A stretch of DNA of 64,000 nucleotides, taken from positions 1-64,000 of the forward strand of contig JAGXAB010000010.1 of NCBI GenBank assembly GCA_018971775.1. The letters run 5' to 3'. Each line of letters begins with the position of its first letter. Position 1 is the stretch's first letter. The translations under genes and the position numbers were made by a program. This DNA comes from Cyanobacteria bacterium REEB67. Its GTDB lineage: Bacteria > Cyanobacteriota > Vampirovibrionia > Obscuribacterales > Obscuribacteraceae. Below are positions 55,226-63,675 of this stretch, piece after piece. The notes under the pieces are model-generated. The model did no database searches and was not told the origin of the DNA. It saw only the letters and a program-made list of their open reading frames with translations.

Positions 55226-56068
55226 TTAAGAGACGAATTCCGGCACGATCAACTCTTTATAGATGCCTTTTTCATACCCCATGGCAAAGAGCCGGCGAAC
55301 GGCCTCCCGCCCGACATCGCCGCAATCGACCGAGCGATCAGTGACATACATCTGGACAAATTCATCGGCTAATTCAGTAGACATATCGCGGGCAAAGCCC
55401 ATCGCGTATTCGAGGGCTTCCTGACGATGTTCGAGAGAGTAGAGCACCGAGCGCTTGAAGATATCGGCGGCCTGACGCATGCCTTCTTCGCCCAGATCCC
55501 TGCGGATGGCGTTTCCGCCAAGCGGCAAAGGCAGACCGGTTTCAGAATGCCACCATTCGCCGAGGTCCACAATTTTTTTCAATCCATCGCGTCCGTATGT
55601 TAGTTGGGCTTCGTGAATAATCAGACCAGCACCGTATTTGCCTTCAAGAACAAGGTCGACGATTTGATCGAAGGGTACCGCTTCGACTTTTAGCCCAGGG
55701 CACCAGATTTGCAGGAGCAGATAAGCGGTGGTCATCAGGCCGGGCACGGCCACGGTGACGTTTTTTAGATCATCCTTTGTCAAGCCTGCCGGAGCGACCA
55801 CTTTAGGACCATAATTGTCGCCCATGCTCGAGCCGCAACTGGCCAGTTTATATTTATCGCGGACATGGGGATAAGCGGCAAAAGATATTGCAGTAACTTC
55901 ATAAAGTCCCTGCAAAGCTTCTTGATTTAAGGTTTGAATGTCCTTCATCACCTGAGTGACGGTAAGGCCGTGAGTGTCGAGCTTGTTTTTAGCCAGGGCA
56001 TAAAACATGAAAGCGTCGTCGCTATCAGGGCTGTGAGCGATACGAATTTCTTTTTGAGTTACAGGCAT
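55226..56068 (-). CDS. mqnD: 1,4-dihydroxy-6-naphthoate synthase
   Basis: MqnD catalyses the last known dedicated ring step of the futalosine route to menaquinone, converting cyclic dehypoxanthinyl futalosine. The 280-residue product has the periplasmic-binding-protein-like fold with HSPDSDDAFMFYAL at the N-terminus, GPKVVAP, VPGLMTTAYLLLQ, AGLIIHEAQLTYG and DLGEWWHSETGLPLPLGG. The other mqn genes are not in the window. Presence of this route rather than the Men pathway is compatible with the lineage suggested. Confidence 0.92.
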   Translation of the reverse strand: MPVTQKEIRIAHSPDSDDAFMFYALAKNKLDTHGLTVTQVMKDIQTLNQEALQGLYEVTAISFAAYPHVRDKYKLASCGSSMGDNYGPKVVAPAGLTKDDLKNVTVAVPGLMTTAYLLLQIWCPGLKVEAVPFDQIVDLVLEGKYGAGLIIHEAQLTYGRDGLKKIVDLGEWWHSETGLPLPLGGNAIRRDLGEEGMRQAADIFKRSVLYSLEHRQEALEYAMGFARDMSTELADEFVQMYVTDRSVDCGDVGREAVRRLFAMGYEKGIYKELIVPEFVS

Positions 56069-56194
56069 GACAAGATCTCCAGAGACTCCTAAATTGTCCT
56101 TCTTTTAAGTAGAAGTGAGCATGATTAATTTCAAAGGAAGGTGTTATTGTCCTTTGAAACATCGTTCTCACCACCCCTCTGGAGGATCTTTTTG

Positions 56195-56767
56195 ATGAAA
56201 GCTACTAGCCTGTTGACTTTCGGGCTCTTGTCATTGTCCCTTACCGCCGCGGTAGGCCCAGCCCTGGCCGGCGAACAATATCAGAAGGCCTTCGACGCCA
56301 CTTATGATTCGGTAAGCGCCGGCACGAAAATGAAAATGCACATGGCAGCAGATGGAAAGGGCATGATGCGCAGCGAAACCGAAATGCCAGGCGGCAGCAA
56401 AACCGTCTCGATCATCGACTATCCGAATCATCTCTGCTACACGATTATGGAAGCCCAAAAAATGATTATGAAATCGGCGATGAAAGAGAGCGGAAAACCT
56501 ATGGATGCAGTAGAAGCCAAACGCCTGAAAGCAACGGATCTGGGCTCGAAAATGATCAACGGCCACATGTCCAAAGGCTGGAGCTATAAAACCGAAAACG
56601 GCACAACCGAGCAATGGATCGATGAAGCGGATCAAGTCATGACTAAGCAATCGAGCAAAATGGGCAGCATCAGCAGCGAGATGAATTTGAAAACACTGAA
56701 TATGGGCGCCCCTAGTCCAGCCCTCTTCAAAGTGCCGACAAGCGGCTACAAAGTCACGGCCATGTAA
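56195..56767 (+). CDS. Secreted protein, DUF4412-like, paralogue 1
   Basis: ATG 56195 (GGAGG nine bases upstream) gives a 190-residue protein with a signal peptide (SLLTFGLLSLSLTAAVGPALA). The mature part is a beta-rich domain (FDATYDSVSAGTKMKMHMAA, SETEMPGGSKTVSIIDYPN, CYTIMEAQKMIMK) with many Met and Lys residues, resembling DUF4412/LolA-like barrels by pattern. It shares YDATY, DYP, YTIM-AQKMI and a PS-G-Y ending with its downstream neighbour, from which it arose by duplication. The role may be lipid or small-ligand binding in the periplasm, as a guess. Confidence 0.75.
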   Translation: MKATSLLTFGLLSLSLTAAVGPALAGEQYQKAFDATYDSVSAGTKMKMHMAADGKGMMRSETEMPGGSKTVSIIDYPNHLCYTIMEAQKMIMKSAMKESGKPMDAVEAKRLKATDLGSKMINGHMSKGWSYKTENGTTEQWIDEADQVMTKQSSKMGSISSEMNLKTLNMGAPSPALFKVPTSGYKVTAM

Positions 56768-56909
56768 ACTGGCGTGGCGCGAGTACTCCAGGCAGACGGG
56801 TTATTCAGGCATATGCGAGATATTCGAAAGCCAGCCCGAAAACGATAAGACTGACCAGAATATCGCTCCATCCTTTTTACCAAACTTTCCCTCTGGAGGA
56901 ATTATCCCA

Positions 56910-57467
56910 ATGAAAGCCAATCGCCTCTTTCTCTCCGCCGCTACCTGCCTCGCGACCCTTGCCAGTGGTTCTGTCGCTCTTGCCGCCAATCCATGGCCAG
57001 CAGCTTACGACGCCACTTACACCATCGTCGATAACCACAACGGTACGGCGACCTCGCGCTATCTCTCCAACGGCACCGGTCGGACCCGCAAAGAAACGAC
57101 GCTCGGACAGGGCAAAACTGTAACCATCGTCGATTATCCGAGTAAGACTGTTTATACAATCATGGCCGCTCAGAAGATGATCGCCAAAGGACCGTGGAAA
57201 GGCGACCAAGATGCAAATACCGGTGCTGAACTGGTCGATCTCGGCACTTCGAACGTAGACGGCCACATCTGTAAAGGAGCCGAATGCGCCGTTAAGGGCG
57301 GCATCAAATCGACCTGGACAGATAAGAAGACCAACATCATGGTCCGAACAATCTTCAGAGGCAGCGGCACCACTCGTCAAACCGATATGACCGCTTACGC
57401 CGAGGGCGCTCCCGATGCATCTTTGTTCGAGCTACCCTCCGGCTACACCATCGTAGCGAAACCCTAA
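56910..57467 (+). CDS. Secreted protein, DUF4412-like, paralogue 2
   Basis: The 185-residue paralogue has a signal peptide (LFLSAATCLATLASGSVALA) and the same beta-rich core (YDATYTIVDNHNGTATSRYL, KTVTIVDYPSKTVYTIMAAQ, FELPSGYTIVAKP). It has two cysteines (in HICKGAEC), which the first copy lacks, and a Gly/Thr-richer body. Both genes share the leader CCTCTGGAGGA before the ATG, so the duplication included the ribosome site. Separated by 140 bases, they may have independent or shared transcription. Confidence 0.75.
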   Translation: MKANRLFLSAATCLATLASGSVALAANPWPAAYDATYTIVDNHNGTATSRYLSNGTGRTRKETTLGQGKTVTIVDYPSKTVYTIMAAQKMIAKGPWKGDQDANTGAELVDLGTSNVDGHICKGAECAVKGGIKSTWTDKKTNIMVRTIFRGSGTTRQTDMTAYAEGAPDASLFELPSGYTIVAKP

Positions 57468-57498
57468 TCTCGGCCCGACAAGCGCTACAGCACTGAGA

Positions 57499-59145
57499 TC
57501 AATATTGCAAAGACCATTCGAGCGGCTGCTCCAGGCTAACACCCTGGGGCAGCGCCGGGCTTTCATAGATTTTTTTGAGAGTATTTATGTCGCGAGTGCT
57601 GACCGGTGAAAAGTGAATCTGAGCTGGTTTACCCTTGGCGGCGGCACTGATTTCCGCTGGATACATCAGGTCGGTTATTTTATCGCTATGACCAAATAAG
57701 CCGATAGCGTGGCCGAGTTCATGCATAAAAATACCGCCCAGAGTGCGCTCCGGAATTTCAGCCGGATAATAACTGGGTCGCAGCATATAGACGATGACGC
57801 GCATCTCGCCGTGCGCGACGTTCAAACGAGTCACGGCCAATGTCTTGGGAGGCAATTGATTGACCCATGTCACTTCCACCGGAGCGGCCTCCAGCGGCAG
57901 TGCCAACTTTACCGGCACGTACTGATCCCACCGTGCCACCACCGCCTCGAGGGCTCGTTGCCATGACTCCGGTGAATCCTTTGGCAGACGCAGACGCACC
58001 GGGAAACTGCGCCAGTGTGCATAGCTCTGCCCGGGCTGACCGTTCTGGCCGGGGAAGCGATGAATGGCAGAGAGATAATCGCCGGCTTTGACATCGAAGA
58101 ACAGCGAATTGGCGACGAGAGAAGCATCGGCGGTCAATCCCATGCTCGGCGGAGCAGGCCGTGATTGGGATTGAGATTGAGACTGGGATTGAGACTGGGA
58201 TTGAGACTGGGACTGGCCATAGGAAGGTGCAGGCATCTGTTGCGGCATTTGTTGTTGCGGCATTTGTTGTTGCATCTGTTGTTGCATCTGCTGCGGCATT
58301 TGTTGTTGCATCTGCTGCGGCATTTGTTGCGGCATCTGTTGTTGCATCTGCTGCGGCATTTGTTGTTGCATCTGCTGCGGCATCTGTTGCGGCGGCATCA
58401 TCGCCTGCACCGGCGGTGGTTGCCACTCCGATTGGCCGGCAATGGCAGGAGGCGGTTGCAGAGCCGATTGGGAAGCACCCTGAGGCGGCGGCGGTATTTG
58501 AGCAGCAGTGCCGGCTGGTTGAGTCAACCAGCCATCCCCGTTATTATTTGCCGCGGCTGGCGCCGAAGCTGACCTACTGCTGGCCGGGGCACCAAAGCCG
58601 CTACCCCCCAGAAGCTTCACTTCCAGCTTGGCGATGCGATCGCCTATCGGTCCGCGCGAAGCGCTGCCGAATACTTCTTTTTCAAGGTGGTCCAATCTAT
58701 CGGGCACTTCGTGCTCGTGATAGTTTGTACCAAAAGCTTTTTGTTCGAGGTTATTGACTCGCTCCTCTTCCTGAGCAGTGGCCAGCGGCTCGTCGGTTTC
58801 GGGTGAGATATTGCTGCCGAAACCGGCCCCTTGATCACCGCCTGGCCCCTGACCGGGCAAAGGCTGACCGGGCAAAGGCTGACCGGAAGGAGAGCCCCCG
58901 GACTTCTGGATCAAGGCTCCGGGAGCGCTTTCCCGATTGATTGGCTGGAAGCTATTACCAAGTGGGCGCCCCTGAATCGGGGTATTGTTAAAAGAGCCGC
59001 TATCGCCGGAACCATCATCGAGCTTGAGCGCGGAAGCATCAATTGCCTTGAGAACCGGCTCGCCGTCAGCAGAGTGAGCGGCCAGAGAAAGAAAGGGGGA
59101 CAGTGCAGTCAGGATAAAACAGGTAACGAGCGTACTTCTTTTCAC
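57499..59145 (-). CDS. Secreted zinc metalloprotease (matrixin-like) with Q-rich region
   Basis: The 548-residue product has a signal peptide (LVTCFILTALSPFLSLAAHS) and two copies of a short RLDHLEKEVFG-type motif (about 130-180). A Gln/Met/Pro-rich tract (about 250-315) and a QSQS run follow, then a C-terminal metzincin domain with HELGHAIGLFGH (about 475-486) and Met-turn DLMYP. Proteolysis of extracellular or envelope protein is expected; the target is unknown. Its start overlaps the stop of the upstream metallopeptidase-like gene by four bases. Confidence 0.85.
   Translation of the reverse strand: MKRSTLVTCFILTALSPFLSLAAHSADGEPVLKAIDASALKLDDGSGDSGSFNNTPIQGRPLGNSFQPINRESAPGALIQKSGGSPSGQPLPGQPLPGQGPGGDQGAGFGSNISPETDEPLATAQEEERVNNLEQKAFGTNYHEHEVPDRLDHLEKEVFGSASRGPIGDRIAKLEVKLLGGSGFGAPASSRSASAPAAANNNGDGWLTQPAGTAAQIPPPPQGASQSALQPPPAIAGQSEWQPPPVQAMMPPQQMPQQMQQQMPQQMQQQMPQQMPQQMQQQMPQQMQQQMQQQMPQQQMPQQMPAPSYGQSQSQSQSQSQSQSQSQSRPAPPSMGLTADASLVANSLFFDVKAGDYLSAIHRFPGQNGQPGQSYAHWRSFPVRLRLPKDSPESWQRALEAVVARWDQYVPVKLALPLEAAPVEVTWVNQLPPKTLAVTRLNVAHGEMRVIVYMLRPSYYPAEIPERTLGGIFMHELGHAIGLFGHSDKITDLMYPAEISAAAKGKPAQIHFSPVSTRDINTLKKIYESPALPQGVSLEQPLEWSLQY
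58163..58216. repeat. Short tandem repeats encoding Ser-Gln run
   Basis: Near-perfect repeats of GATTGAGACTGG-type units encode the QSQSQS run on the minus strand. Confidence 0.85.
58234..58397. repeat. Tandem repeats encoding Met-Gln-Pro tract
   Basis: Repeated CATTTGTTGTTG and CATCTGCTGCGG units (12-base grain with 24-36-base higher order) encode the MPQQMQQQ tract of the matrixin-like protein. Confidence 0.85.
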
Positions 59146-60413
59146 GAGACAAGCTCCTCGCCAAATTCGCCCCCGACTCGGAGCGCGGCTTGAAGGTCCA
59201 GTAATTGCTCGCTCAGGACCGCACTGAAAGTAGTCTCAGATTGCAAAATGACCTCAGTGATTATTTTGCAGATGCCCGGATCCATCTGGCGCAAAAGCGC
59301 TCGGCTTTCGGGCACCGAAAAAGCGGCGACGCATTCGGCCCAGTACTCTTCTTTGCTCGATTTTGCATAGCCGGAAATGAAAAGACGATTGGGCAGATTT
59401 TCCGGGCGGCACAGCTCGGACCCGCCCTCGTAGCCGGGCGGCGGTGGTTGCATCTTGAGTGAGCGCTTCAAGCGTGCTTGATAGAGCTCGGCGACGCGAT
59501 CTTGTGTCGCCTGCGAAAGACAAAACTGCAACTGGTGTCCGAATTCGTGAGAAACGACTAGATTGACGCGTACTTCGACGTAGGGATTATATTTGGTTGA
59601 TACCACAGCCAGTGCGCCGAACCGTTTGAAGAGATCGATATCGCGCTCGAATTCCTCGGCGTCCAGATCAACCATGCCCGACCGCACGCGTGTCACTCCA
59701 GCAGCACCATGCTTGACGTTACCGAGGGCGGCATTACCTTCGCTTTTGCGCACAACCTGAAGAAGGCCGCTCGAAGACCAGGGCTTCAGACTATCGACTA
59801 CATATTTTTTCTGCAAAACAGTGAGCTTGTCGTAGTCCTGAAAATAGCGAATGATCTCGTTTTCGTAGTACGGCTTATCTTTGCGGTACAGAGGACGATA
59901 GTATTCATGTCGCCATTTGTTGCCGTTGCCTTTAACACCATCGAAATTGACGCTGAGCAAATTGCTCTCGTCAAGCCTGCGGCGCGCCACTTTCGTTTTA
60001 CGATCGCGCACATGGACAACGCCCTCATCGTCGAATTCACCGACGATACGATGGTCTTCGGTGGTGATGCGACCGTTGATGACAGTAAATTTCAACCCGT
60101 TGAAGATCAGGTTGCCGGTAGGGCCTCCATATTCGCTCGTCGGCAAAGTTAGCTCGATGCCGCTGGCATCAATACCGCGAAAGACACAGCCTTCCACTTC
60201 ATCGATCAATCGCCACTGGACCATGTCTTCCGATTCGGTACCGGGATTTTTCAGATAGCCGTCTTCGTACAGATATCCGACTTCGGTACCGTCCATATAG
60301 ACATTACCGTAGTCGACAACGAGTACATTGCCACCGAGCTCCAGAAAACCGGTTGGCCCTTGTACCTCATTGCCGCCTGATTTATCGGATACGGTCATTG
60401 ACTGCACCGCCAC
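59142..60413 (-). CDS. Putative metallopeptidase-like protein with N-terminal beta domain
   Basis: The 423-residue product lacks a signal peptide. The N-terminal ~170 residues are beta-rich with repeated Gly-Asp-Tyr segments (VDYGNVYMDGTEVGYLYEDG; FNGLKFTVINGRI). The C-terminal half has HEFGH (about 289-293) and, 60-70 residues later, EEYWAECVAAF. These are an HExxH helix and a downstream Glu arrangement like gluzincins of the anthrax-lethal-factor type. It is unclear whether it is active. Start GTG 60413 or GTG 60407 (AAGGA eight bases upstream). It is the first gene of a coupled pair with the matrixin-like gene. Confidence 0.7.
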   Translation of the reverse strand: MAVQSMTVSDKSGGNEVQGPTGFLELGGNVLVVDYGNVYMDGTEVGYLYEDGYLKNPGTESEDMVQWRLIDEVEGCVFRGIDASGIELTLPTSEYGGPTGNLIFNGLKFTVINGRITTEDHRIVGEFDDEGVVHVRDRKTKVARRRLDESNLLSVNFDGVKGNGNKWRHEYYRPLYRKDKPYYENEIIRYFQDYDKLTVLQKKYVVDSLKPWSSSGLLQVVRKSEGNAALGNVKHGAAGVTRVRSGMVDLDAEEFERDIDLFKRFGALAVVSTKYNPYVEVRVNLVVSHEFGHQLQFCLSQATQDRVAELYQARLKRSLKMQPPPPGYEGGSELCRPENLPNRLFISGYAKSSKEEYWAECVAAFSVPESRALLRQMDPGICKIITEVILQSETTFSAVLSEQLLDLQAALRVGGEFGEELVS

Positions 60414-60490
60414 CGTCCTTGCGAATTTTCTCTGCTAATTTTCGAGTGTTTGATTGCAACGCTTATGGCAAATCTATATTAGAAGAAAAT

Positions 60491-61159
60491 CTATTTAGAA
60501 GCTATCGAGCCGACCGAATCTTTAGCCTTGGCCCAATCAGCAAGGAAGCCTTCCACGCCTTTGTCGGTGAGCGGATGGGACACTAACTGTTTAAAGACTT
60601 TGTAGGGCATCGTGCAAATATCAGCACCAGCCAGAGCCGCCTTGGTGATATGTACCGGATTGCGGATACTGGCGGCCAGCACTTTGGTCTCAATAGCCTG
60701 GACCGCAAACATCGCTGCTATTTCTTCAATCAAGCCGATGCCGTCCTGGTTGATATCATCGAGCCGGCCGACAAAAGGACTGACAAAATAGGCGCCGGCG
60801 CGAGCGGCGAGAAGGGCCTGGTTGGTCGAAAAGCAGAGAGTGACGTTGACCTTGATGCCCTCTTTAGAAAGAGTGCTGCAAGCGCCAAGACCGGCGGGAG
60901 TAAGCGGACATTTGACGATAACGTTAGGCGCCCACTTCGCCACTTCGCGGCCTTCCTTAACCATACCTTCGGTATCGGTGGCGACAACTTCGGCGCTGAC
61001 AGGACCAGGGACTATTTTACAAATTTCCTGGACGAGCTTCTTGAAATCCTGCTTCTCTTTCCCAACCAGAGTGGGGTTGGTGGTAATACCATCGAGTACG
61101 CCCCAGGCGGCTATTTCTCTGATTTCATCAAGATTGGCGGTATCTAGGAATAAAAGCAC
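60491..61159 (-). CDS. tal: Transaldolase, short MipB/TalC type
   Basis: The 222-residue product is a short-form transaldolase or fructose-6-phosphate aldolase-like enzyme: [26 protein letters not shown], the Schiff-base lysine in [11 protein letters not shown] (K83), [16 protein letters not shown] and [13 protein letters not shown]. In most bacteria this form serves as transaldolase of the pentose phosphate pathway; the sequence alone does not exclude the aldolase activity. Start GTG 61159 has AAGGAG six bases upstream. Confidence 0.93.
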   Translation of the reverse strand: MLLFLDTANLDEIREIAAWGVLDGITTNPTLVGKEKQDFKKLVQEICKIVPGPVSAEVVATDTEGMVKEGREVAKWAPNVIVKCPLTPAGLGACSTLSKEGIKVNVTLCFSTNQALLAARAGAYFVSPFVGRLDDINQDGIGLIEEIAAMFAVQAIETKVLAASIRNPVHITKAALAGADICTMPYKVFKQLVSHPLTDKGVEGFLADWAKAKDSVGSIASK

Positions 61160-61303
61160 TTGAGGCTCCTTTGCTAACTGTCGGTAAAATCTAAGCGGAA
61201 ACTTTGCAGAAACTCAGTATAGCTAATCTACGGCGGGCGGAGGCAGGATAATATTGTCTTTGAGTGGTTGTAAACAGACTATATGAGCAGTCGGACCTGA
61301 AGC

Positions 61304-62956
61304 TTGACGGACAAACCTACCCATCTGCCGACGACCTGGCAAACATTGCTCGCGAGCCTGACCGGTGTGGCCATCGGCTTGGGCCTAACAAATTATTACA
61401 AGCAGAGCCAGGCGCCTCGGCCGCAAAACCCGGCCCTGAGCGTTTCTACTCCGGCCAAGATGAACGGTGCCGCGCCACTTGCCGCTGGCGCCGAGGCAAA
61501 ACATCCCCTCGATTTTTCGGACTTCAACCTCTGGCCCAAACTCGAGCGCCGGATGAACGTTCTGCTCATGGGCGTGGACAGCAACGGCCGTGATACCGAG
61601 CGTTTCACCGGCTGCCGTTCGGACACGATGATGATAGCCAGTCTCGATCCTGTCAGTCACAAGGTATCGCTCGTTTCTTTGCCGCGCGATTCCAGGGTGC
61701 GTATCGCCGATAACCACGGTATCGATAAAATAAATTCGGCCCATGCCCTGGGCGGACCAGAGCTTGCCGTCAAAACGGTCAGTGAAGATTTTGGCGTGCC
61801 AATCGACCATTACATAGTGATCGATGTCCAGGGTTTGAAAAAGGTATTTGAAGTCCTTGGCCCGGTCGACGTTATCGTCGAAAAACCGATGCATTACCGT
61901 GATCGGGCCGGTCGCCTCGACATAGCCCTGGAGCCCGGTGTAGTCAATATGGACGCGGCCAAATTGGAAGAATACGTGCGCTTCCGCCACGACGCCAAAG
62001 GTGACATTGGTCGTATCGAACGTCAGCAGTGGTTTATGCGCCAGGTTAAAAAGAAATTGGAAGAGCCGCAAGTATTGCTCAAATTGCCCGAGCTTTTCAA
62101 ACTGGCTTCCGACTATGTGCGGACCGACTTGAGCATCGATGAAATGGCGCGGCTGGCCGGTTTTAGCAAGGATATTAAACCGAATCAGATCCAGACGGCG
62201 ATGCTGCCAGGCCAGGCCACCACCATCCGCGGTGGCAGCTACTGGTTGCCGGATCCGGAAAGCGCGGCCATCGTATTGCATCGGCTGATCGGCGCACCGC
62301 TTGCTACAGCAACAATCGCCGCCAACACCGGCTCCACCGTCCGCGACGTCACCAATCGCCGGGGCACAGTCAGCGATAACAGTGCCGAACATGCCGGCGA
62401 AGTCAGCGATGCCGGTGCAGACAATACCGACCCGACCGCCGCGGCCGGCGTCAGCAATGATAATGTCAATGCCGCTCTGGCAGCCTCTTACAATGACAAA
62501 CCGCTCTCAGTCATTATCAAATATCCGCGCAATGGCGAAGCGCTTGCCAGGGCTCTGGAAGGACGCTTTCTGGAGAAGGGCCTGACGGTAAAATACCGAC
62601 AGCGAGGAGAAAGCGCCGAATGCGCCCACGAACAAATAGTGGAAACAAGCTACCGGGCCGATGATGAAATGGCCGGCAAACTCAAAGGAGCGGTCGCCGA
62701 ACTGGACACCTTTCCAGTCAGTCTCAACCTCGACGCAAGAGCCAGCGCTGATTTCATCGTAGTACTCTCACCAGGTTCTATAATCGCTTTTAGCCAGGCG
62801 GACCCCACGACCGCGACGACCGCGACGACCGCGACGACCGCGACGACCGCTACGACCGCGACGACTGGCAAGACAGGGACGACCGATACGCCCGGTGTAA
62901 CGTGTGTAACTGGCCTGACTGGTCATACTGATGCTAAAAGGGAAGTCGCCAGGTGA
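61304..62956 (+). CDS. LytR-CpsA-Psr family wall-polymer ligase
   Basis: The 550-residue product has an N-terminal membrane helix (about 12-30, TLLASLTGVAIGLGLTNYY), an LCP domain (about 83-320; NVLLMGVDSNGRDTERFTGC, SDTMMIASLDP, SLPRDSRVRI, YVRFRHDAKGDIGRIERQQ) and a C-terminal LytR_C domain (about 405-490; IKYPRNGEALARALEGRF). LCP proteins attach anionic glycopolymers to peptidoglycan. A disordered Thr/Ala tail with a 9-bp DNA repeat ends it. Start TTG 61304 lacks a good ribosome site, but no other suitable codon precedes the helix. It overlaps the next gene by four bases. Confidence 0.9.
   Translation: MTDKPTHLPTTWQTLLASLTGVAIGLGLTNYYKQSQAPRPQNPALSVSTPAKMNGAAPLAAGAEAKHPLDFSDFNLWPKLERRMNVLLMGVDSNGRDTERFTGCRSDTMMIASLDPVSHKVSLVSLPRDSRVRIADNHGIDKINSAHALGGPELAVKTVSEDFGVPIDHYIVIDVQGLKKVFEVLGPVDVIVEKPMHYRDRAGRLDIALEPGVVNMDAAKLEEYVRFRHDAKGDIGRIERQQWFMRQVKKKLEEPQVLLKLPELFKLASDYVRTDLSIDEMARLAGFSKDIKPNQIQTAMLPGQATTIRGGSYWLPDPESAAIVLHRLIGAPLATATIAANTGSTVRDVTNRRGTVSDNSAEHAGEVSDAGADNTDPTAAAGVSNDNVNAALAASYNDKPLSVIIKYPRNGEALARALEGRFLEKGLTVKYRQRGESAECAHEQIVETSYRADDEMAGKLKGAVAELDTFPVSLNLDARASADFIVVLSPGSIIAFSQADPTTATTATTATTATTATTATTGKTGTTDTPGVTCVTGLTGHTDAKREVAR
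62807..62866. repeat. Tandem 9-bp repeats (GCGACGACC)
   Basis: About six and a half copies of GCGACGACC (one with a T for G) encode a Thr-Thr-Ala run near the C-terminus of the LCP protein. Copy changes keep the frame. Confidence 0.9.
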
Positions 62957-63498
62957 GTATAGAAGAAGAAGAAGAATCTGAGCAAAAAATTTCCTGGCCT
63001 GAGCTGGCCGCCTGCAAATTTCTGGATGAGAGAAACATCCCATATAAAAGGATGGCCTTTCCGCCTGAGACCGAGAAGGGAGCGGCCAACGTAGCACACG
63101 CACTGGGTTATTCAGAGCGGGCCATGGTCAAAACTCTGATCTTCGAGACTGACAGGGGTGAACGGGCCCTGATTATGGTGGGCGGCGATCAAAACGCAAT
63201 ATCAGGACATCTTAAGAAAGCGCTCGGCTCGAGAAATATCAAGATGGCCAGCCCGGAGACGGTGGTCGAAGTGACCGGTTATCCGATCGGCTCGATTCCA
63301 CCTTTCCACTGGCAGAAAGATGGGTTTCGTACCATTATCGACCAGGCGCTCATGCATGAAGACGCGCTTGGAGTGGGCACTGGGCAATGGGGACAGGAAA
63401 TCATCATCAGTCCGGCCGACCTGAAAAAAGCCTGCGCCGGTGCGATAGTCAACCTGACGCTGCGCGATTGCCCAATTTTTCCAGAAGACCCAAATTAG
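62953..63498 (+). CDS. YbaK/EbsC-type aminoacyl-tRNA deacylase
   Basis: This family hydrolyses mischarged aminoacyl-tRNAs such as Cys-tRNA(Pro) or Ala-tRNA(Pro). The 181-residue product has the fold's segments: CKFLDERNIPYK, NVAHALGYSERAMVKTLIF with the key Lys, LIMVGGDQNAIS, SPETVVEVTGYPIGSIPPF and the Gly-rich end strand GVGTGQWGQEIIISP. An acidic run (EEEEESEQK) precedes the domain. GTG 62953 overlaps the LCP gene stop by four bases, implying coupled translation. Confidence 0.9.
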   Translation: MSIEEEEESEQKISWPELAACKFLDERNIPYKRMAFPPETEKGAANVAHALGYSERAMVKTLIFETDRGERALIMVGGDQNAISGHLKKALGSRNIKMASPETVVEVTGYPIGSIPPFHWQKDGFRTIIDQALMHEDALGVGTGQWGQEIIISPADLKKACAGAIVNLTLRDCPIFPEDPN

Positions 63499-63620
63499 GC
63501 GCTTGTTGAGCCTTTTGATCACCTAAATAGTCTCTCACTGGAAGCGAAAGCACGTACCCGTGGAGATCAGGGCAGCCGTCAAACTTTTTAGACCGCGGAA
63601 CAAAAACTGCTAAAATTGGT

Positions 63621-63655
63621 CTAGCTAACTGTTAGTATGCCTAACAGTTAGCTAG
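63621..63655. promoter_or_regulatory. Operator-like palindrome upstream of MarR gene
   Basis: Perfect 15-bp arms (63621-63635 and 63641-63655, CTAGCTAACTGTTAG and its complement) flank TATGC. Each arm contains TAACTGTTA, itself a near palindrome. A TAAAAT (63611-63616) lies just upstream, so the palindrome covers the expected transcription start. This fits autorepression by the downstream MarR protein. Confidence 0.75.
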
Positions 63656-63675
63656 ATTTCGCCGAGGCGACCGTT

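Noticed and set aside
58161..58757. Plus-strand frames rich in Leu/Arg/His or Ala/Val opposite the Q-rich tract
   Set aside because: They are the complement of simple Gln/Met/Pro and Ser/Gln repeats and have no independent support.
62650..62871. Minus-strand Val/Ala repeat frame
   Set aside because: Complement of the 9-bp repeat in the LCP gene; low complexity with no start signal.
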